A stretch of DNA of 64,000 nt from Methylobacterium adhaesivum (lineage in GTDB: Bacteria > Pseudomonadota > Alphaproteobacteria > Rhizobiales > Beijerinckiaceae): positions 1 through 64,000 of the forward strand of contig NZ_BPQD01000011.1 in NCBI RefSeq assembly GCF_022179065.1, read 5' to 3'. Each line of letters begins with the position of its first letter. Position 1 is the stretch's first letter. The notes beneath the pieces are model-generated. The model ran no database searches. It saw only the letters and a program-made list of their open reading frames with translations, and was not told the origin of the DNA. A program made the translations under genes and the position numbers. This document shows, piece by piece, positions 1-8,798 of this stretch.

Positions 1-71
1 CCCGCCCAGGTCCCGCCCGCCAGCGCACGCACGTGAGGTTCCGCTGGCAAGGTTCCGGGGCGCGCCCTCTC

Positions 72-467
72 TCAGGACGGGACGGCGCGTTCCCCGGAGC
101 CGGGGGGGGCCGCGAGCAGTCCGAGCAAGGTCTCGTAATCGAACGGTTTCTCGATGAGCGGAACCCCGGCTGCGCGTGCCCGCCTGCGGATTCCGGGGGC
201 GGGGTGCCCCGTGATGAGGATCACGGGAATGAGCGCGTCGAGGGCGCGCAGCCTGCCGGCGACATCAAGGCCGTCGAGGCCGGGCATGACCTGGTCGAGA
301 AGCACGCAGCACGGCTTCGGACCGGGGAACGACGCCAGCAGATCCTCGCCATCCGTGAAGGCCTCGACCCGGTGGCCCCTGCTCTCGAGGAGGAAGCACG
401 TCGAGTGCAGCGTCGCCGGATCGTCGTCGACGACGACGAAGAGAGGAGCGGATCGATCCTGGGACAT
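72..467 (-). CDS. Single-domain response regulator (CheY-like receiver)
   Basis: A 131-residue protein that is almost entirely one receiver domain. An acidic cluster (D14-D16), the phosphoacceptor Asp58 in LLDQVMPG and the conserved Lys in IEKPFD are visible. There is no output domain, so it probably acts by protein-protein contact or as a phosphate sink. It lies about 100 bp downstream of fixJ on the same strand, and its receiver resembles that of FixJ-type regulators. This suggests it takes phosphate from, or competes for, the adjacent FixL-like kinase. Its partner and output are unknown. Confidence 0.85.
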   Translation of the reverse strand: MSQDRSAPLFVVVDDDPATLHSTCFLLESRGHRVEAFTDGEDLLASFPGPKPCCVLLDQVMPGLDGLDVAGRLRALDALIPVILITGHPAPGIRRRARAAGVPLIEKPFDYETLLGLLAAPPGSGERAVPS

Positions 468-574
468 GGTGCCTGCGAAGTGGAGCGCATCTCGAAAGGG
501 GTCGCGACGGCATCATCGGCGCGAGACAGGGCAGCGCATTGAGATGCCTCAATGCCGACGCCCGCGGACGCCGC

Positions 575-1183
575 TCAAGCAAGGCCCGCCAGCACGGACC
601 ACCGCACCAGTTCCTGTAGGCTGGCCGCTTGGGTCTTCGCCATGAGCTTGGCGCGATAGATCTCGACGGTGCGGGGACTGATGTCGAGCGTCCGGCCGAT
701 CTCCTTGCTGGTTCCGCCGGCGACCAGATGGTCCAGCACCTGGCGTTCGCGTTCGCTCAGGGTCTCGACGCGGCGGATGAACTCCTGAATCGTTGGATCG
801 ACCGTGCCGACGGGGCCGCCGCGCCTCAGGGCGGAGCGGAGTGCGTGGAGGAGCGTCTCGTCGTCGAATGGCTTCTCGATGAAATCGCAGGCTCCGAGCT
901 TCATCGCCTCGACGGCGAGCGGCACGTCGCCATGCGCCGTCATCATGATCACCGGAGCCGCGTGGCCCGCCGCCCGCAGGCGGCGGAGAAGTTCGAGACC
1001 GTCGATGACGGGCATCCGGATGTCGGTCAGGATGCAGCCCGAGGCCGGCTTTTCCAGACGCTCGAGAAAATCCACGCCGGAGTCGTACTGCCGCACCGCG
1101 AAGCCTTCGGTGCCGAGCAGGAAGGCGACGGAATCCCGCATCGCGGCGTCGTCGTCGATCACGTGCACGAGGTCAGGCGTCAT
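575..1183 (-). CDS. fixJ: FixJ-type two-component response regulator
   Basis: A 202-residue protein with an N-terminal receiver ([10 protein letters not shown], phosphoacceptor in [15 protein letters not shown]) and a C-terminal LuxR/FixJ helix-turn-helix ([35 protein letters not shown]). Length and architecture match FixJ, which turns on fixK-type genes when oxygen falls. The chosen ATG overlaps the 3' end of the kinase gene by 11 bp; a further upstream ATG would add 20 residues that do not belong to the receiver fold. Overlap with the kinase gene implies translational coupling. The FixK-type boxes found nearby are consistent with a FixLJ-FixK cascade, although no fixK gene lies in the window. 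Confidence 0.9.
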   Translation of the reverse strand: MTPDLVHVIDDDAAMRDSVAFLLGTEGFAVRQYDSGVDFLERLEKPASGCILTDIRMPVIDGLELLRRLRAAGHAAPVIMMTAHGDVPLAVEAMKLGACDFIEKPFDDETLLHALRSALRRGGPVGTVDPTIQEFIRRVETLSERERQVLDHLVAGGTSKEIGRTLDISPRTVEIYRAKLMAKTQAASLQELVRWSVLAGLA

Positions 1184-2717
1184 GGATGGGGTTCCCTTCC
1201 TGCGCGGCCTGAAGGACGAGCCGGAAGGTCGCGCCGCCGGCATCGTTGCGTTCGACCGTCAGGCGCCCACCATGCGCCTCGACGATGGTGCGGCAGATCG
1301 AGAGCCCGACGCCCATCCCGTCCGGCTTCGTCGTGACGAAAGGCTGGAACAAGCGGTCCGCGACCTCGTCCGGGATACCGGGGCCGGTGTCCGACACCGC
1401 GATTTCTACAGCCTTAGATCCGTCGGGGCGTGCCTCGATCCGCAACTCGCGGCGGTCGTGGTTGCGCATGGCCTCGCGGGCGTTGCGCATGAGGTTGATC
1501 AGAACCTGCTGGATCTGCACCCGGTCGACCAGGATGGGGTTGGTCTCGGGAGCGACGGCGATGCGGATCGTGATCCCCTGTTCGCGGGCACCCACCATGG
1601 CGAGGGCGCTGGCTTCCTCGATCAGCCGTGCGACGGGCTCGACCTGCTTTTCCGTCTCGCCGCGGGCGACGAACTCGCGCAGGCGGCGGATGATCTGGCC
1701 GGCCCGCAAGGCCTGCTCCGCCGTCCTGTCGAGGACCTCGATGGTCTTGGCGACGGCGCCGGCATCCGGCCGGGCGAGCATGCGACGACAGCCGCTGGTG
1801 TAGTTGGCGATGGCGCCAAGGGGCTGGTTCAACTCGTGCGCGAGCGCCGACGCCATCTCGCCCATCGCGCTGAGGCGCGAGACGTGAACGAGTTCCGACT
1901 GCAGTTCCTGCAGGCGCGCCTGCATCCGGTGGTGCTCAGTGAGATCGTTGATGAAACCGGTGAAGTAGACATCGTCGCCGGAGCGCATCTCGCCGATGGC
2001 GAGTTCCATCGGAAAGGTCGTGCCGTCCCGCCGCAGTCCCGTCACGACCCGGTTGGTCCCGATGATGCGATGCTCGCCGGTGCGCCGGTAATGGTCGAGG
2101 TAGCCGTCATGTTCGGCCCGCATCGGCTCCGGCATCAGCATCCGGACGTTCCGTCCCACCGCCTCGTCGGCCGCATAGCCGAACAGGCGTTCGGCCGCCG
2201 CGCTGAACGAATGGATCAGGCCGGCCTGATCGATGACGACCATGGCTTCCGGGACGGTGTCCAGGATCGAGCGCAGGTGCGCCTCGCGCGCGCGCAGCTC
2301 CTGCTCGGCTCTTCTCTGGTCGTCGATGTCGAGGACCACTCCACGATGGCGGGCGGGCCTGCCGTTCGCATCGAGGGCCACCCGGCCGCGTGAGCGAAGC
2401 CAGCGGACATGCCCGTCCGGCCGGACCACCCGGTAGTCGACCTCGTAGCGTCCGCCCTCGCGCAGGGCATGCTGGATGGCGTCGGCCCGGGCCTCGCGAT
2501 CGTCCGGGAGCACGAGGGCTTGCGAGGCGGCGAAGGTCGTCAGCCGCTCGGGGGCAACGCCGAACAGGCGGCCGCAGGTCGGCGAGACGGTCGCCCGACC
2601 GGTCGGGATATCCAGCGACCAGATGCAGATGCCGACCTCGTCGAGGGTCTGCCGAAGGTCGTCGACGGCCAGCGCGCCATCGGCGCCGTGGTGTGGAGAG
2701 GCGGTGGGGCTCGTCAT
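1173..2717 (-). CDS. fixL: FixL-type haem-PAS oxygen-sensing histidine kinase
   Basis: A 514-residue soluble kinase with no membrane segment. It has a first PAS domain (about residues 20-140), a second PAS domain (about 145-260), a HisKA dimerisation domain with phospho-His294 in ALAHELNQP, and a HATPase_c domain ([19 protein letters not shown]). The second PAS retains residues known to bind haem in Bradyrhizobium FixL: the proximal His (H203 in HDGY) and the Arg that contacts oxygen and haem propionate (R223 in IIGTNR), followed by [13 protein letters not shown]. This supports a functional oxygen sensor. Two rhizobial FixL positions differ here (R206 to His and H214 to Arg by alignment to memory), so oxygen affinity may differ. 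It is paired with fixJ downstream. Confidence 0.9.
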   Translation of the reverse strand: MTSPTASPHHGADGALAVDDLRQTLDEVGICIWSLDIPTGRATVSPTCGRLFGVAPERLTTFAASQALVLPDDREARADAIQHALREGGRYEVDYRVVRPDGHVRWLRSRGRVALDANGRPARHRGVVLDIDDQRRAEQELRAREAHLRSILDTVPEAMVVIDQAGLIHSFSAAAERLFGYAADEAVGRNVRMLMPEPMRAEHDGYLDHYRRTGEHRIIGTNRVVTGLRRDGTTFPMELAIGEMRSGDDVYFTGFINDLTEHHRMQARLQELQSELVHVSRLSAMGEMASALAHELNQPLGAIANYTSGCRRMLARPDAGAVAKTIEVLDRTAEQALRAGQIIRRLREFVARGETEKQVEPVARLIEEASALAMVGAREQGITIRIAVAPETNPILVDRVQIQQVLINLMRNAREAMRNHDRRELRIEARPDGSKAVEIAVSDTGPGIPDEVADRLFQPFVTTKPDGMGVGLSICRTIVEAHGGRLTVERNDAGGATFRLVLQAAQEGNPIHDA

Positions 2718-2933
2718 CGTTCACCCCCGGAAAGACTTTCAGGTCACGGCGACAGTCGACGGTGCCGCGAAGGGCGCGTCCGGATACTGTCGACCGATGC
2801 AGGCCTGGCTGACAAGAAGGTCGGCTCTTGCGTCTGCCATCGCCTCACTAGACCGCGATTCGTCAGTTACCTGCTTTGCCCGGCTCCGAAAAGCGGCTCG
2901 ATGGGGTGTCCTTTCGCGGATGCTGGCGGTCGA

Positions 2934-2947
2934 TTGAGGTGGATCAA
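2934..2947 (+). promoter_or_regulatory. FixK/FNR-type box
   Basis: TTGAGGTGGATCAA fits the TTG(A/C)-N6-(T/G)CAA pattern of FixK2/FNR regulators. It lies 53 bp before the start codon of the 55-residue gene at 3001, which suits anaerobic or microaerobic activation. Two related boxes occur at 6027 and 8785. Confidence 0.6.
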
Positions 2948-3000
2948 GGCCGATCGCCGGCGCCGGGGCACCCTGAGACGGTGTCCTCCGGAGACGGCCC

Positions 3001-3168
3001 ATGCCCAGGACATCCCCATCCGCCGTGGCGGCGCGACGCGACGTCCTCGTCGGAACGACGGTGAAGGGGACACGCGAGGACGCCTCGTCCGCCATCGGCT
3101 ACGGGCTGTCCAACGCCGCCGGGGGCCACTCCACGCTTCAGTCGGCCCCGCGGTTTCTGGTGCATTGA
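3001..3168 (+). CDS. Small hypothetical protein (55 aa) behind a FixK box
   Basis: An ATG with a good ribosome binding site (GGAGA, six bases upstream) opens a 55-codon frame. The product is basic and low-complexity (MPRTSPSAVAARRDV at the start, APRFLVH at the end), without membrane segments or a family that I recognise. The main reason to believe it is the FixK-type box 53 bp upstream and the short spacing to the next small gene at 3183. It may be an oxygen-regulated small protein, or a leader region for the following gene. Confidence 0.4.
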   Translation: MPRTSPSAVAARRDVLVGTTVKGTREDASSAIGYGLSNAAGGHSTLQSAPRFLVH

Positions 3169-3182
3169 GGGGAGAGTCGATC

Positions 3183-3395
3183 ATGATTCCGAGACGGCGG
3201 TCCGGCCGCAACGTGGTGGCCAGGGTGGCGCGCATGAACAATCAGCCCCGACCGGGAACGCGCCGCGGCGGCGAGCGGTTTGCGATCCGAACGAAACCCG
3301 TCGAGCGGCCTCGGCCCGAGGAGACGGACTGGATGGAGCCCCTGGGCGAGGACGACCGGCATGCGCTGGAAGCCGCCTGGAGCTTCGTCGAGTGA
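3183..3395 (+). CDS. Small hypothetical protein (70 aa)
   Basis: A 70-codon frame with a GGGGAGAG ribosome binding site, 14 bp after the preceding small gene and probably cotranscribed with it. The N-terminal half is strongly basic (RRRSGRNVVARVARM) and the C-terminal half is acidic (PLGEDDRHALEAAWSFVE), so it could be a nucleic-acid or protein-binding peptide. I do not recognise the family. Expression under low oxygen is inferred from the FixK-type box at 2934. Confidence 0.45.
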   Translation: MIPRRRSGRNVVARVARMNNQPRPGTRRGGERFAIRTKPVERPRPEETDWMEPLGEDDRHALEAAWSFVE

Positions 3396-3492
3396 CCCGA
3401 CCGGGCAGCCCATCCCGTCTCTTCCAAAACTCCTGTCGGGCCGCCATGCGCAGAGCGCGCATCGACACGGGCCGGGAGTTTCGTGAGGCACG

Positions 3493-3960
3493 CTAAGGCG
3501 CGGTCCTGGCGAATTCCCGCATGAAGTCCACCAGCCGTTTCAGATCATGCGCGGCGGGCTTTTCGGAACCCCCCGTCGCGAGGGCGCCGATCAGGCGGTC
3601 GGCGAAGACCGAGGCGCCTGAATAGGCCAGCGTCCAGTGGGAGAATTGCCGTGCGGCGACGCTGCGGTCCTGGGCCACCTCGACACGCTCATGGCGGCGG
3701 TCGCGACGGATACTGTCCATGAGTTCGTCGATGGCGCCGCGCGGTCCCTCTAGGATCTGGGCGAACCGCGCCTCGGTGGCGATCAGCGCGCCGGTGACCT
3801 GCAGCCGGGCGTTCCTGATCCGTGAGATGTCCACGATATCGGTGACGTCGGCGGCGGAGGCCCGCCTGTGGCTGACGTAGATCAGGGATCGCTCCATCGC
3901 CTTCTGCTCGTCAGTAAGAACCTTGAGCCGCCGGATAGCGACTCCGGAAAGGCCTGTCAT
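3493..3960 (-). CDS. BLUF-domain blue-light sensor
   Basis: A 155-residue protein that is essentially a single BLUF (FAD-binding blue-light) domain with a short C-terminal tail. It begins with the expected LIYVSHRRAS strand carrying the flavin-proximal Tyr, then IRNARLQVTGALI with the flavin-contacting Asn, then FAQILEGPRGAIDELM with the Gln that flips on illumination. No effector domain is attached, so signalling is presumably through a partner protein. The start is uncertain: an internal ATG at 3897 with its own ribosome binding site would begin the protein just before the first BLUF strand. It stands 13 bp from the P-ATPase gene end but is read from its own start. Confidence 0.85.
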   Translation of the reverse strand: MTGLSGVAIRRLKVLTDEQKAMERSLIYVSHRRASAADVTDIVDISRIRNARLQVTGALIATEARFAQILEGPRGAIDELMDSIRRDRRHERVEVAQDRSVAARQFSHWTLAYSGASVFADRLIGALATGGSEKPAAHDLKRLVDFMREFARTAP

Positions 3961-3973
3961 CGATTCGGCCTCT

Positions 3974-5965
3974 TCACGCCCGCCGTGGGGCGGCGGCTTC
4001 CGCTGGCGTCCCGTCGGACGCGATCTCCAGGCCGTCCTCTGGGGCCGATCTTCGCTCGCCCGACGGGACGACGGGATCCGGCCCTCCGAGGACCCGCATG
4101 GCGTTGAGGATGACGGCGACGTCGATGCCTTCCTGGATCAGGGCGCCCTGGAGCGGGGAGAGGTATCCGAATGCCGCCGCGACCATGCCGATGAGCGACA
4201 GGCCGAGGCCCGCCACCACGCTCTGGAGCGCGATGGCGCGGGCGCGCCTGGCGATGCGGATGGCCGGCGGCAGGGGCGCGAGGGTGTCGGCGAGCAGCAC
4301 GATGTCGGCCGCCTCCGCCGCCGCCGCCGCGCCACGCGCGCCGAGGGCCACCCCGAGGTCGGCGGCGGCCAGGGCGGGCGCGTCGTTGACACCGTCGCCC
4401 ACCATCATCACCGCGCCGGAGGCGCGTTCCTGTAGCACGATCCGCGTCTTGTCCGCCGGATCGAGGTCGGCCTCCACCACGTCGATGGGCAAGCCGACGA
4501 CCAGCGCTTCTGCGACCCCGCGCCGGTCCCCCGTCGCCAGGACGACACGCGCGATCCCGCACGCCCGCAGCTCCGCGAGCGCGGCGGCGCCGTCCGTCCG
4601 GACGGGGTCGGCGAATTCCAGGATCGCCGCCGGCCTGTCGTCCACGGTCACCATCACGGTGGCGGCCGCCACGGCGACGACGGCTCGGACCGGTCCGGGC
4701 GCCGGAAAGAGCAGGCCGAGGTTGCGCATCAGGCGGGGACCGCCGACCCTGACGGCCCGTCCCGCGACGAGGCCCGCGATGCCCTCGCCGGGCGTCTCGG
4801 TGACCGCGCTCGGCTGCGGCAGGGCGAGGCCGCGTGCCAGGGCTTCCCCCACGAGGGCCCGGGCCGTCGGGTGGCCCGACGCCTGATCCAGGGCGGCGGC
4901 CAGGGTGAGGACCTCCGCCTCCGCGAAGGGGGGCAGAACGTTCGTGGCCGTCAGGCGGGCCGTTCCGTGGGTGAGGGTGCCGGTCTTGTCGATCACCAGG
5001 ACGCGCACCCGCGCCAGCATTTCCAGGGCACCGCCGCCCTTGACGAGCACGCCGATGCCGGCCGCCCGCGAGAGACCGGACACGAGGGCGACGGGCACGG
5101 CAAGGATCAACGGACACGGCGTGGCGACGACGAGCACTGCCAGGGCCCGCAGGGAATCGCCCGTGGCCGCCCAGGCGCCTCCGGCCAGGAGGAGCGTGAC
5201 GGCGAGGAAGGCGAGGCCGTAGCGGTCGGCGAGGCGCGCCATCGGCGCCTTCTGCGCCCTGGCCGCTTCGACGAGACGGACGATGCCCGCGTAGGTGCTC
5301 TCGGCGGCGCGACGCCCGGCGAGGAGCGTGAAGGGCGTTCCGACGTTGACCGTTCCGCTCAGGACGGCGGCGTTCGCCTCGAACGTCACCGGCCTCGCCT
5401 CCCCCGTGAGGGTCGACTGGTCGAGGATGGCGCGCCCCGAGGCGACGCGTCCATCGACGGGAAGGATGTCACCCACGCGGACGAGGATACGGTCGCCGGG
5501 GACCAACTGCGCGATGGCGACCTCCCGCACGGTGCCGGCCTCCTCGCGCAACGCCGTGCGGGGTTGCCGGGCGAGCAAGGCCGTCATGGCCCGGCCGGCG
5601 CGTCCGGCGGCGTAGGCCTCCAGCGCCTGCCCCCCGGCATACATGAGGGCGATGACGACGCCGGTGAGCCTCTGCGACAGGGCGAGCGCGCCGGCCATCG
5701 AGAGCACGGCGACGAGGTCGAGCCCGACATTGCCCTGGGCCAGGCTGACCACGACCTGGATCACCAGGATGGCGAGGACGGCGAGCGTCGGCAGCATCCA
5801 GGCCCATGCCGCGATGCCGGGCTCGTCGAGCGCCTGCGCCGCCAATCCGATGCACAGGCCCGCGAGGGGCAGCGTCGCCAGCCATTCGCGCAGGCGAGCC
5901 ACCCGGCCGGCAAGGGCGATCCATCCGGACTCGATCGCGGGCAAGGCCGCCTCTGCCGTCGTCAT
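3974..5965 (-). CDS. Heavy-metal-type (P1B) P-type ATPase without an HMA domain
   Basis: A 663-residue membrane pump with the actuator motif TGEA (187-190), the phosphorylation site Asp326 in DKTGT, an HP motif (SGHPTA) and the hinge GDGVNDAP. The membrane motif is TPCPL (282-286) rather than CPC, and no N-terminal metal-binding domain is present, so the metal cannot be assigned. The ATG at 5965 was chosen because translation further upstream is unlike any P-ATPase. A FixK-type box lies 62-75 bp upstream, suggesting expression at low oxygen together with cytochrome bd. It is not FixI, which has a CPC motif and sits with ccoNOQP. Confidence 0.88.
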   Translation of the reverse strand: MTTAEAALPAIESGWIALAGRVARLREWLATLPLAGLCIGLAAQALDEPGIAAWAWMLPTLAVLAILVIQVVVSLAQGNVGLDLVAVLSMAGALALSQRLTGVVIALMYAGGQALEAYAAGRAGRAMTALLARQPRTALREEAGTVREVAIAQLVPGDRILVRVGDILPVDGRVASGRAILDQSTLTGEARPVTFEANAAVLSGTVNVGTPFTLLAGRRAAESTYAGIVRLVEAARAQKAPMARLADRYGLAFLAVTLLLAGGAWAATGDSLRALAVLVVATPCPLILAVPVALVSGLSRAAGIGVLVKGGGALEMLARVRVLVIDKTGTLTHGTARLTATNVLPPFAEAEVLTLAAALDQASGHPTARALVGEALARGLALPQPSAVTETPGEGIAGLVAGRAVRVGGPRLMRNLGLLFPAPGPVRAVVAVAAATVMVTVDDRPAAILEFADPVRTDGAAALAELRACGIARVVLATGDRRGVAEALVVGLPIDVVEADLDPADKTRIVLQERASGAVMMVGDGVNDAPALAAADLGVALGARGAAAAAEAADIVLLADTLAPLPPAIRIARRARAIALQSVVAGLGLSLIGMVAAAFGYLSPLQGALIQEGIDVAVILNAMRVLGGPDPVVPSGERRSAPEDGLEIASDGTPAEAAAPRRA

Positions 5966-6026
5966 GCGCGCGCTGATCCCGTGTCGTGACCGCGCCCTCA
6001 ACCTCGCACGGGGCGGTCGAACCGCA

Positions 6027-6040
6027 TTGCGCCGGATCAA
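6027..6040 (-). promoter_or_regulatory. FixK/FNR-type box upstream of the P-type ATPase
   Basis: The plus-strand sequence TTGCGCCGGATCAA matches the TTG(A/C)-N6-TCAA consensus and differs by a single base from the box before cydA. It lies 62 bp upstream of the P-ATPase start codon, facing that gene. Confidence 0.6.
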
Positions 6041-6120
6041 AGCCGCAGCGTGGGCCGTAGGGCTTCCCGGGAGCGTGTCGTCCGGGGGCTGCCCGATCGA
6101 ACCGCTTCGCCTGGGTGCGC

Positions 6121-6237
6121 TCACACGACCTTCAGCAACCAGCGCAGGGGGAGGGCCACCGCCGTGAGGCCGGCGATGCCGCCGGCCCAGAGCGCGACGA
6201 ACCAGGCGAGGCGACGCGCAACGCTCGGGATGGGCAT
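6121..6237 (-). CDS. Cytochrome bd accessory small subunit (DUF2474/CydX-like)
   Basis: A 38-residue peptide with one transmembrane helix (about residues 11-34, WFVALWAGGIAGLTAVAL) and a basic end. It follows cydB by 11 bp on the same strand. This is the position and shape of the DUF2474 or CydX family, whose members stabilise the haem centres of cytochrome bd. The length is typical for the family. Confidence 0.75.
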   Translation of the reverse strand: MPIPSVARRLAWFVALWAGGIAGLTAVALPLRWLLKVV

Positions 6238-6248
6238 GCCACGTCCCC

Positions 6249-7262
6249 TCAATGGTAGCCCGGTGTACCGGCGGTGACCTTCCCGCGGAACAGCCAGTAG
6301 ACGTAGGCGGTGTAGGCGAGGACCATCGGGAGCAGCACCACCGTCCCGACGAGGAGGAAGCGCTGGCTGCTCGGGTGCGTGGCCGCATCCCAGATCGTCA
6401 CCGCGGGCGGCACGATCATCGGGAAGAGGCTGATGCCGAGCCCGACATACGACAGCAGGAACAGGCCGAGGCCGCAGAGGAAGGGCGCGACCTCCTCCCG
6501 CCGGTCGAGGGCGTCGCGCAGGCGGCGGCCGAGAAGTGCGACCAGGACCGGGACCGGGGCGACGAAGATCACCGCCGGCCAGGTCAGCCAACGGTCGCGG
6601 AAGGCGGGACTGAGGAACGGCATCGCCAGCGACACGGCGACGATGGCGGCGAAGGTCGCCGCGCCGAAGCCCCGCGCGAGGCGATAGGCCCGCAGTTGCA
6701 GCGCGTCCTCGGTCTTCCAGATCAGCCAGCCCGCGCCAAGAAGCCCGTAGCCGGCGACGAGGGCGAACCCGGTGAGAACGGAGAACGGCGAGAACCAGTC
6801 CCACCAGCCGCCGGCATAGGCCCGGTCCTCGACCCGGACGCCCTGCACCAGGGCGCCGAGGCAGATGCCCTGGCACAAGGCCGCGACAATGCTGCCGGCC
6901 GAGAAGGCCATATCCCATGCGGTCTGGGACAGGGGACTGGCCGTCCGGAAGCGCATCTCGAACGCGACGCCGCGAAACACCAGGGCGAGCAGCATCAGGG
7001 TGAGGGGGATGTAGAGCGCCGGCAGCAGCGTGGCGTAGGCCAGGGGAAACACCGCGAACAGCCCGCCGCCGCCGAGGATCAGCCAGGTCTCGTTGCCGTC
7101 CCAGACCGGCGCGACGGTGTTCACCATCACGTCCCGGTCCACCTTCTCGCGGATGGCCGGGAACAGGATGCCGATCCCGAGGTCGAAGCCGTCCATGACC
7201 ACGTAGAGGAACACGGCGGTGGCGATGAGGAGCGCCCAGATGAGGGTGAGATCGAGGGTCAT
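6249..7262 (-). CDS. cydB: Cytochrome bd ubiquinol oxidase subunit II
   Basis: A 337-residue integral membrane protein beginning LTLIWALLIATAVFLYVV, then MDGFDLGIG, which is the CydB hallmark, and carrying WDGNETWL. It has about eight or nine hydrophobic helices, matching the family. It forms the quinol-oxidising heterodimer with CydA in the cytoplasmic membrane and reduces oxygen to water with high affinity. It starts 5 bp after cydA and is followed by the 38-residue subunit, so the three form one operon. Alphaproteobacterial forms are often annotated as cyanide-insensitive CioB; sequence alone does not decide this. Confidence 0.93.
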   Translation of the reverse strand: MTLDLTLIWALLIATAVFLYVVMDGFDLGIGILFPAIREKVDRDVMVNTVAPVWDGNETWLILGGGGLFAVFPLAYATLLPALYIPLTLMLLALVFRGVAFEMRFRTASPLSQTAWDMAFSAGSIVAALCQGICLGALVQGVRVEDRAYAGGWWDWFSPFSVLTGFALVAGYGLLGAGWLIWKTEDALQLRAYRLARGFGAATFAAIVAVSLAMPFLSPAFRDRWLTWPAVIFVAPVPVLVALLGRRLRDALDRREEVAPFLCGLGLFLLSYVGLGISLFPMIVPPAVTIWDAATHPSSQRFLLVGTVVLLPMVLAYTAYVYWLFRGKVTAGTPGYH

Positions 7263-7267
7263 CGGCG

Positions 7268-8710
7268 CTATTCCGCGGGCTGGAGGGCGGGACGGCTCTC
7301 GCCGTGGGCCGGGGCGTCGAGGGCCGGCGCCGGGGTGATGCCGGCGGTGCGCGTCGGCACGCCCGTCGGCGGTCCCGCTTCGTGGACGTGGGGGGCTTGG
7401 TTGAAGAGGTGCAGGAGGTACCAGATGCCCGCGCCGAACACGGCGAGGTAGACCACCGCGAAGGCGGCCAGGGAGGCGGCGACGGCGGGGGCGGCGACGG
7501 GCGAGACGCTGTCGGCGGTGCGCAGCAGGCCATAGACCGTGAAGGGCTGGCGCCCGGTCTCGGTCACGGTCCAGCCGGCCGTGACGGCGATCAGCCCGGA
7601 CGGACCCATGGCGACCGCCAGGCGGTGGAACCAGGCGGCGTCGTAGAGCCGGCCCTTCCAGCGAAGCCAGAGCGAGGCGAGCCCGAGGGCGATCATGAGG
7701 AGGCCGAGCCCGACCATGACCCGGAACGACCAGAACACGAGCGGCAGGTTGGTCGGCCAGGTCGCGCGCGGCATGTCGTTGAGCCCGCGCACGGTGCCGT
7801 TCAGGTCGTGCGTGAGGTAGAGGCTCGCCAAGCCCGGGATGCCGAGGGCCCCGCGCGTCTCCCCGGCTTCGGCGTCGGGCCACCCGAACAGCAGGGCGGA
7901 GGCGCCGCTCCGGGTCTCGAAGTGCCCCTCCATCGCCGCGACCTTGGCGGGCTGATGCGCGTAGGTGTTCGCGCCATGCATGTCGCCGATGACGAGCTGC
8001 GCCGGCGCGACGAGGGCGGCCATCCACATGGCCATGGAGAACATCGCCCGGGCGCGGGGATTCTTGCCGTCGCGCAGGAGGTGCAACGCCCCGACCGCGC
8101 CCACGATCATCGCCGTGGTCAGGTAGGCGCCCGTCACCGTGTGGGCGAAACGGTACGGGAACGACGGATTGACGATGATGGCCCACCAATCGGCCGGGGC
8201 GAACCGACCGTCGGCCCCCATCGTGTGCCCGGTCGGGGTCTGCATCCAGGAATTGGCCGAGAGGATCCAGAAGGCAGAGGTCAGGGTGCCGAGGGCGACG
8301 AGGCAGGTGGCCGCGAAATGCAGGCGCGGGCCGACGCGCGCGAGGCCGAAGAGCATGACGCCGAGGAAGCCGGCCTCAAGGAAGAAGGCGGTGAGCACCT
8401 CGTAGCCCAGAAGCGGGCCGAGGATCGGTGCCGTGCGGTCGGCGAAGACCGACCAGTTGGTGCCGAACTGGTAGGACATCACCAGACCGGACACGACCCC
8501 CATGGCGAAGGCGACGGCGAAGACCTTGAGCCAGTAACGGTAGGTGTCGAGGTAGACGGCCTTGCCGGTGAACAGCCAGCGGCCTTCCAGGACGGCGAGG
8601 AAGCTCGCCAGACCGATGGTGAAGGCCGGAAAGAGGAAGTGCCAGACGACGGTCAGGGCGAACTGCGCGCGGGCGAGGTCGACCGCGCTCGGCAGGGGAA
8701 GTGAAGGCAT
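7268..8710 (-). CDS. cydA: Cytochrome bd ubiquinol oxidase subunit I
   Basis: A 480-residue membrane protein with the N-terminal haem-ligand His in LTVVWHFLFPAFTIGL (H24), a second probable haem His in FAHTVTGAYL, and GRQPFTVYGLLRT near the C-terminus. CydA oxidises ubiquinol and carries haems b558, b595 and d. The periplasmic Q loop appears short, as in the CioA-like group. The ATG at 8710 was chosen because it precedes the first conserved helix. A FixK-type box lies 75-88 bp upstream, which fits induction when oxygen is low. Confidence 0.93.
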   Translation of the reverse strand: MPSLPLPSAVDLARAQFALTVVWHFLFPAFTIGLASFLAVLEGRWLFTGKAVYLDTYRYWLKVFAVAFAMGVVSGLVMSYQFGTNWSVFADRTAPILGPLLGYEVLTAFFLEAGFLGVMLFGLARVGPRLHFAATCLVALGTLTSAFWILSANSWMQTPTGHTMGADGRFAPADWWAIIVNPSFPYRFAHTVTGAYLTTAMIVGAVGALHLLRDGKNPRARAMFSMAMWMAALVAPAQLVIGDMHGANTYAHQPAKVAAMEGHFETRSGASALLFGWPDAEAGETRGALGIPGLASLYLTHDLNGTVRGLNDMPRATWPTNLPLVFWSFRVMVGLGLLMIALGLASLWLRWKGRLYDAAWFHRLAVAMGPSGLIAVTAGWTVTETGRQPFTVYGLLRTADSVSPVAAPAVAASLAAFAVVYLAVFGAGIWYLLHLFNQAPHVHEAGPPTGVPTRTAGITPAPALDAPAHGESRPALQPAE

Positions 8711-8784
8711 CGGGTTCTCCGGGCGTCCCGGACACGCGCCCGGATCGTTCCCGGGAATGCTGACCCACTCCGTCACCCGCCACT

Positions 8785-8798
8785 TTGCGCTGGATCAA
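8785..8798 (-). promoter_or_regulatory. FixK/FNR-type box upstream of cydA
   Basis: TTGCGCTGGATCAA on the plus strand matches TTG(A/C)-N6-TCAA and faces cydA, 75 bp before its ATG. It is nearly identical to the box before the P-ATPase gene at 6027. Confidence 0.6.

Noticed and set aside
3974-5965. FixI (copper pump for cbb3 oxidase)
   Set aside because: No HMA domain, TPCPL instead of CPC, and no ccoNOQPGHS genes nearby.
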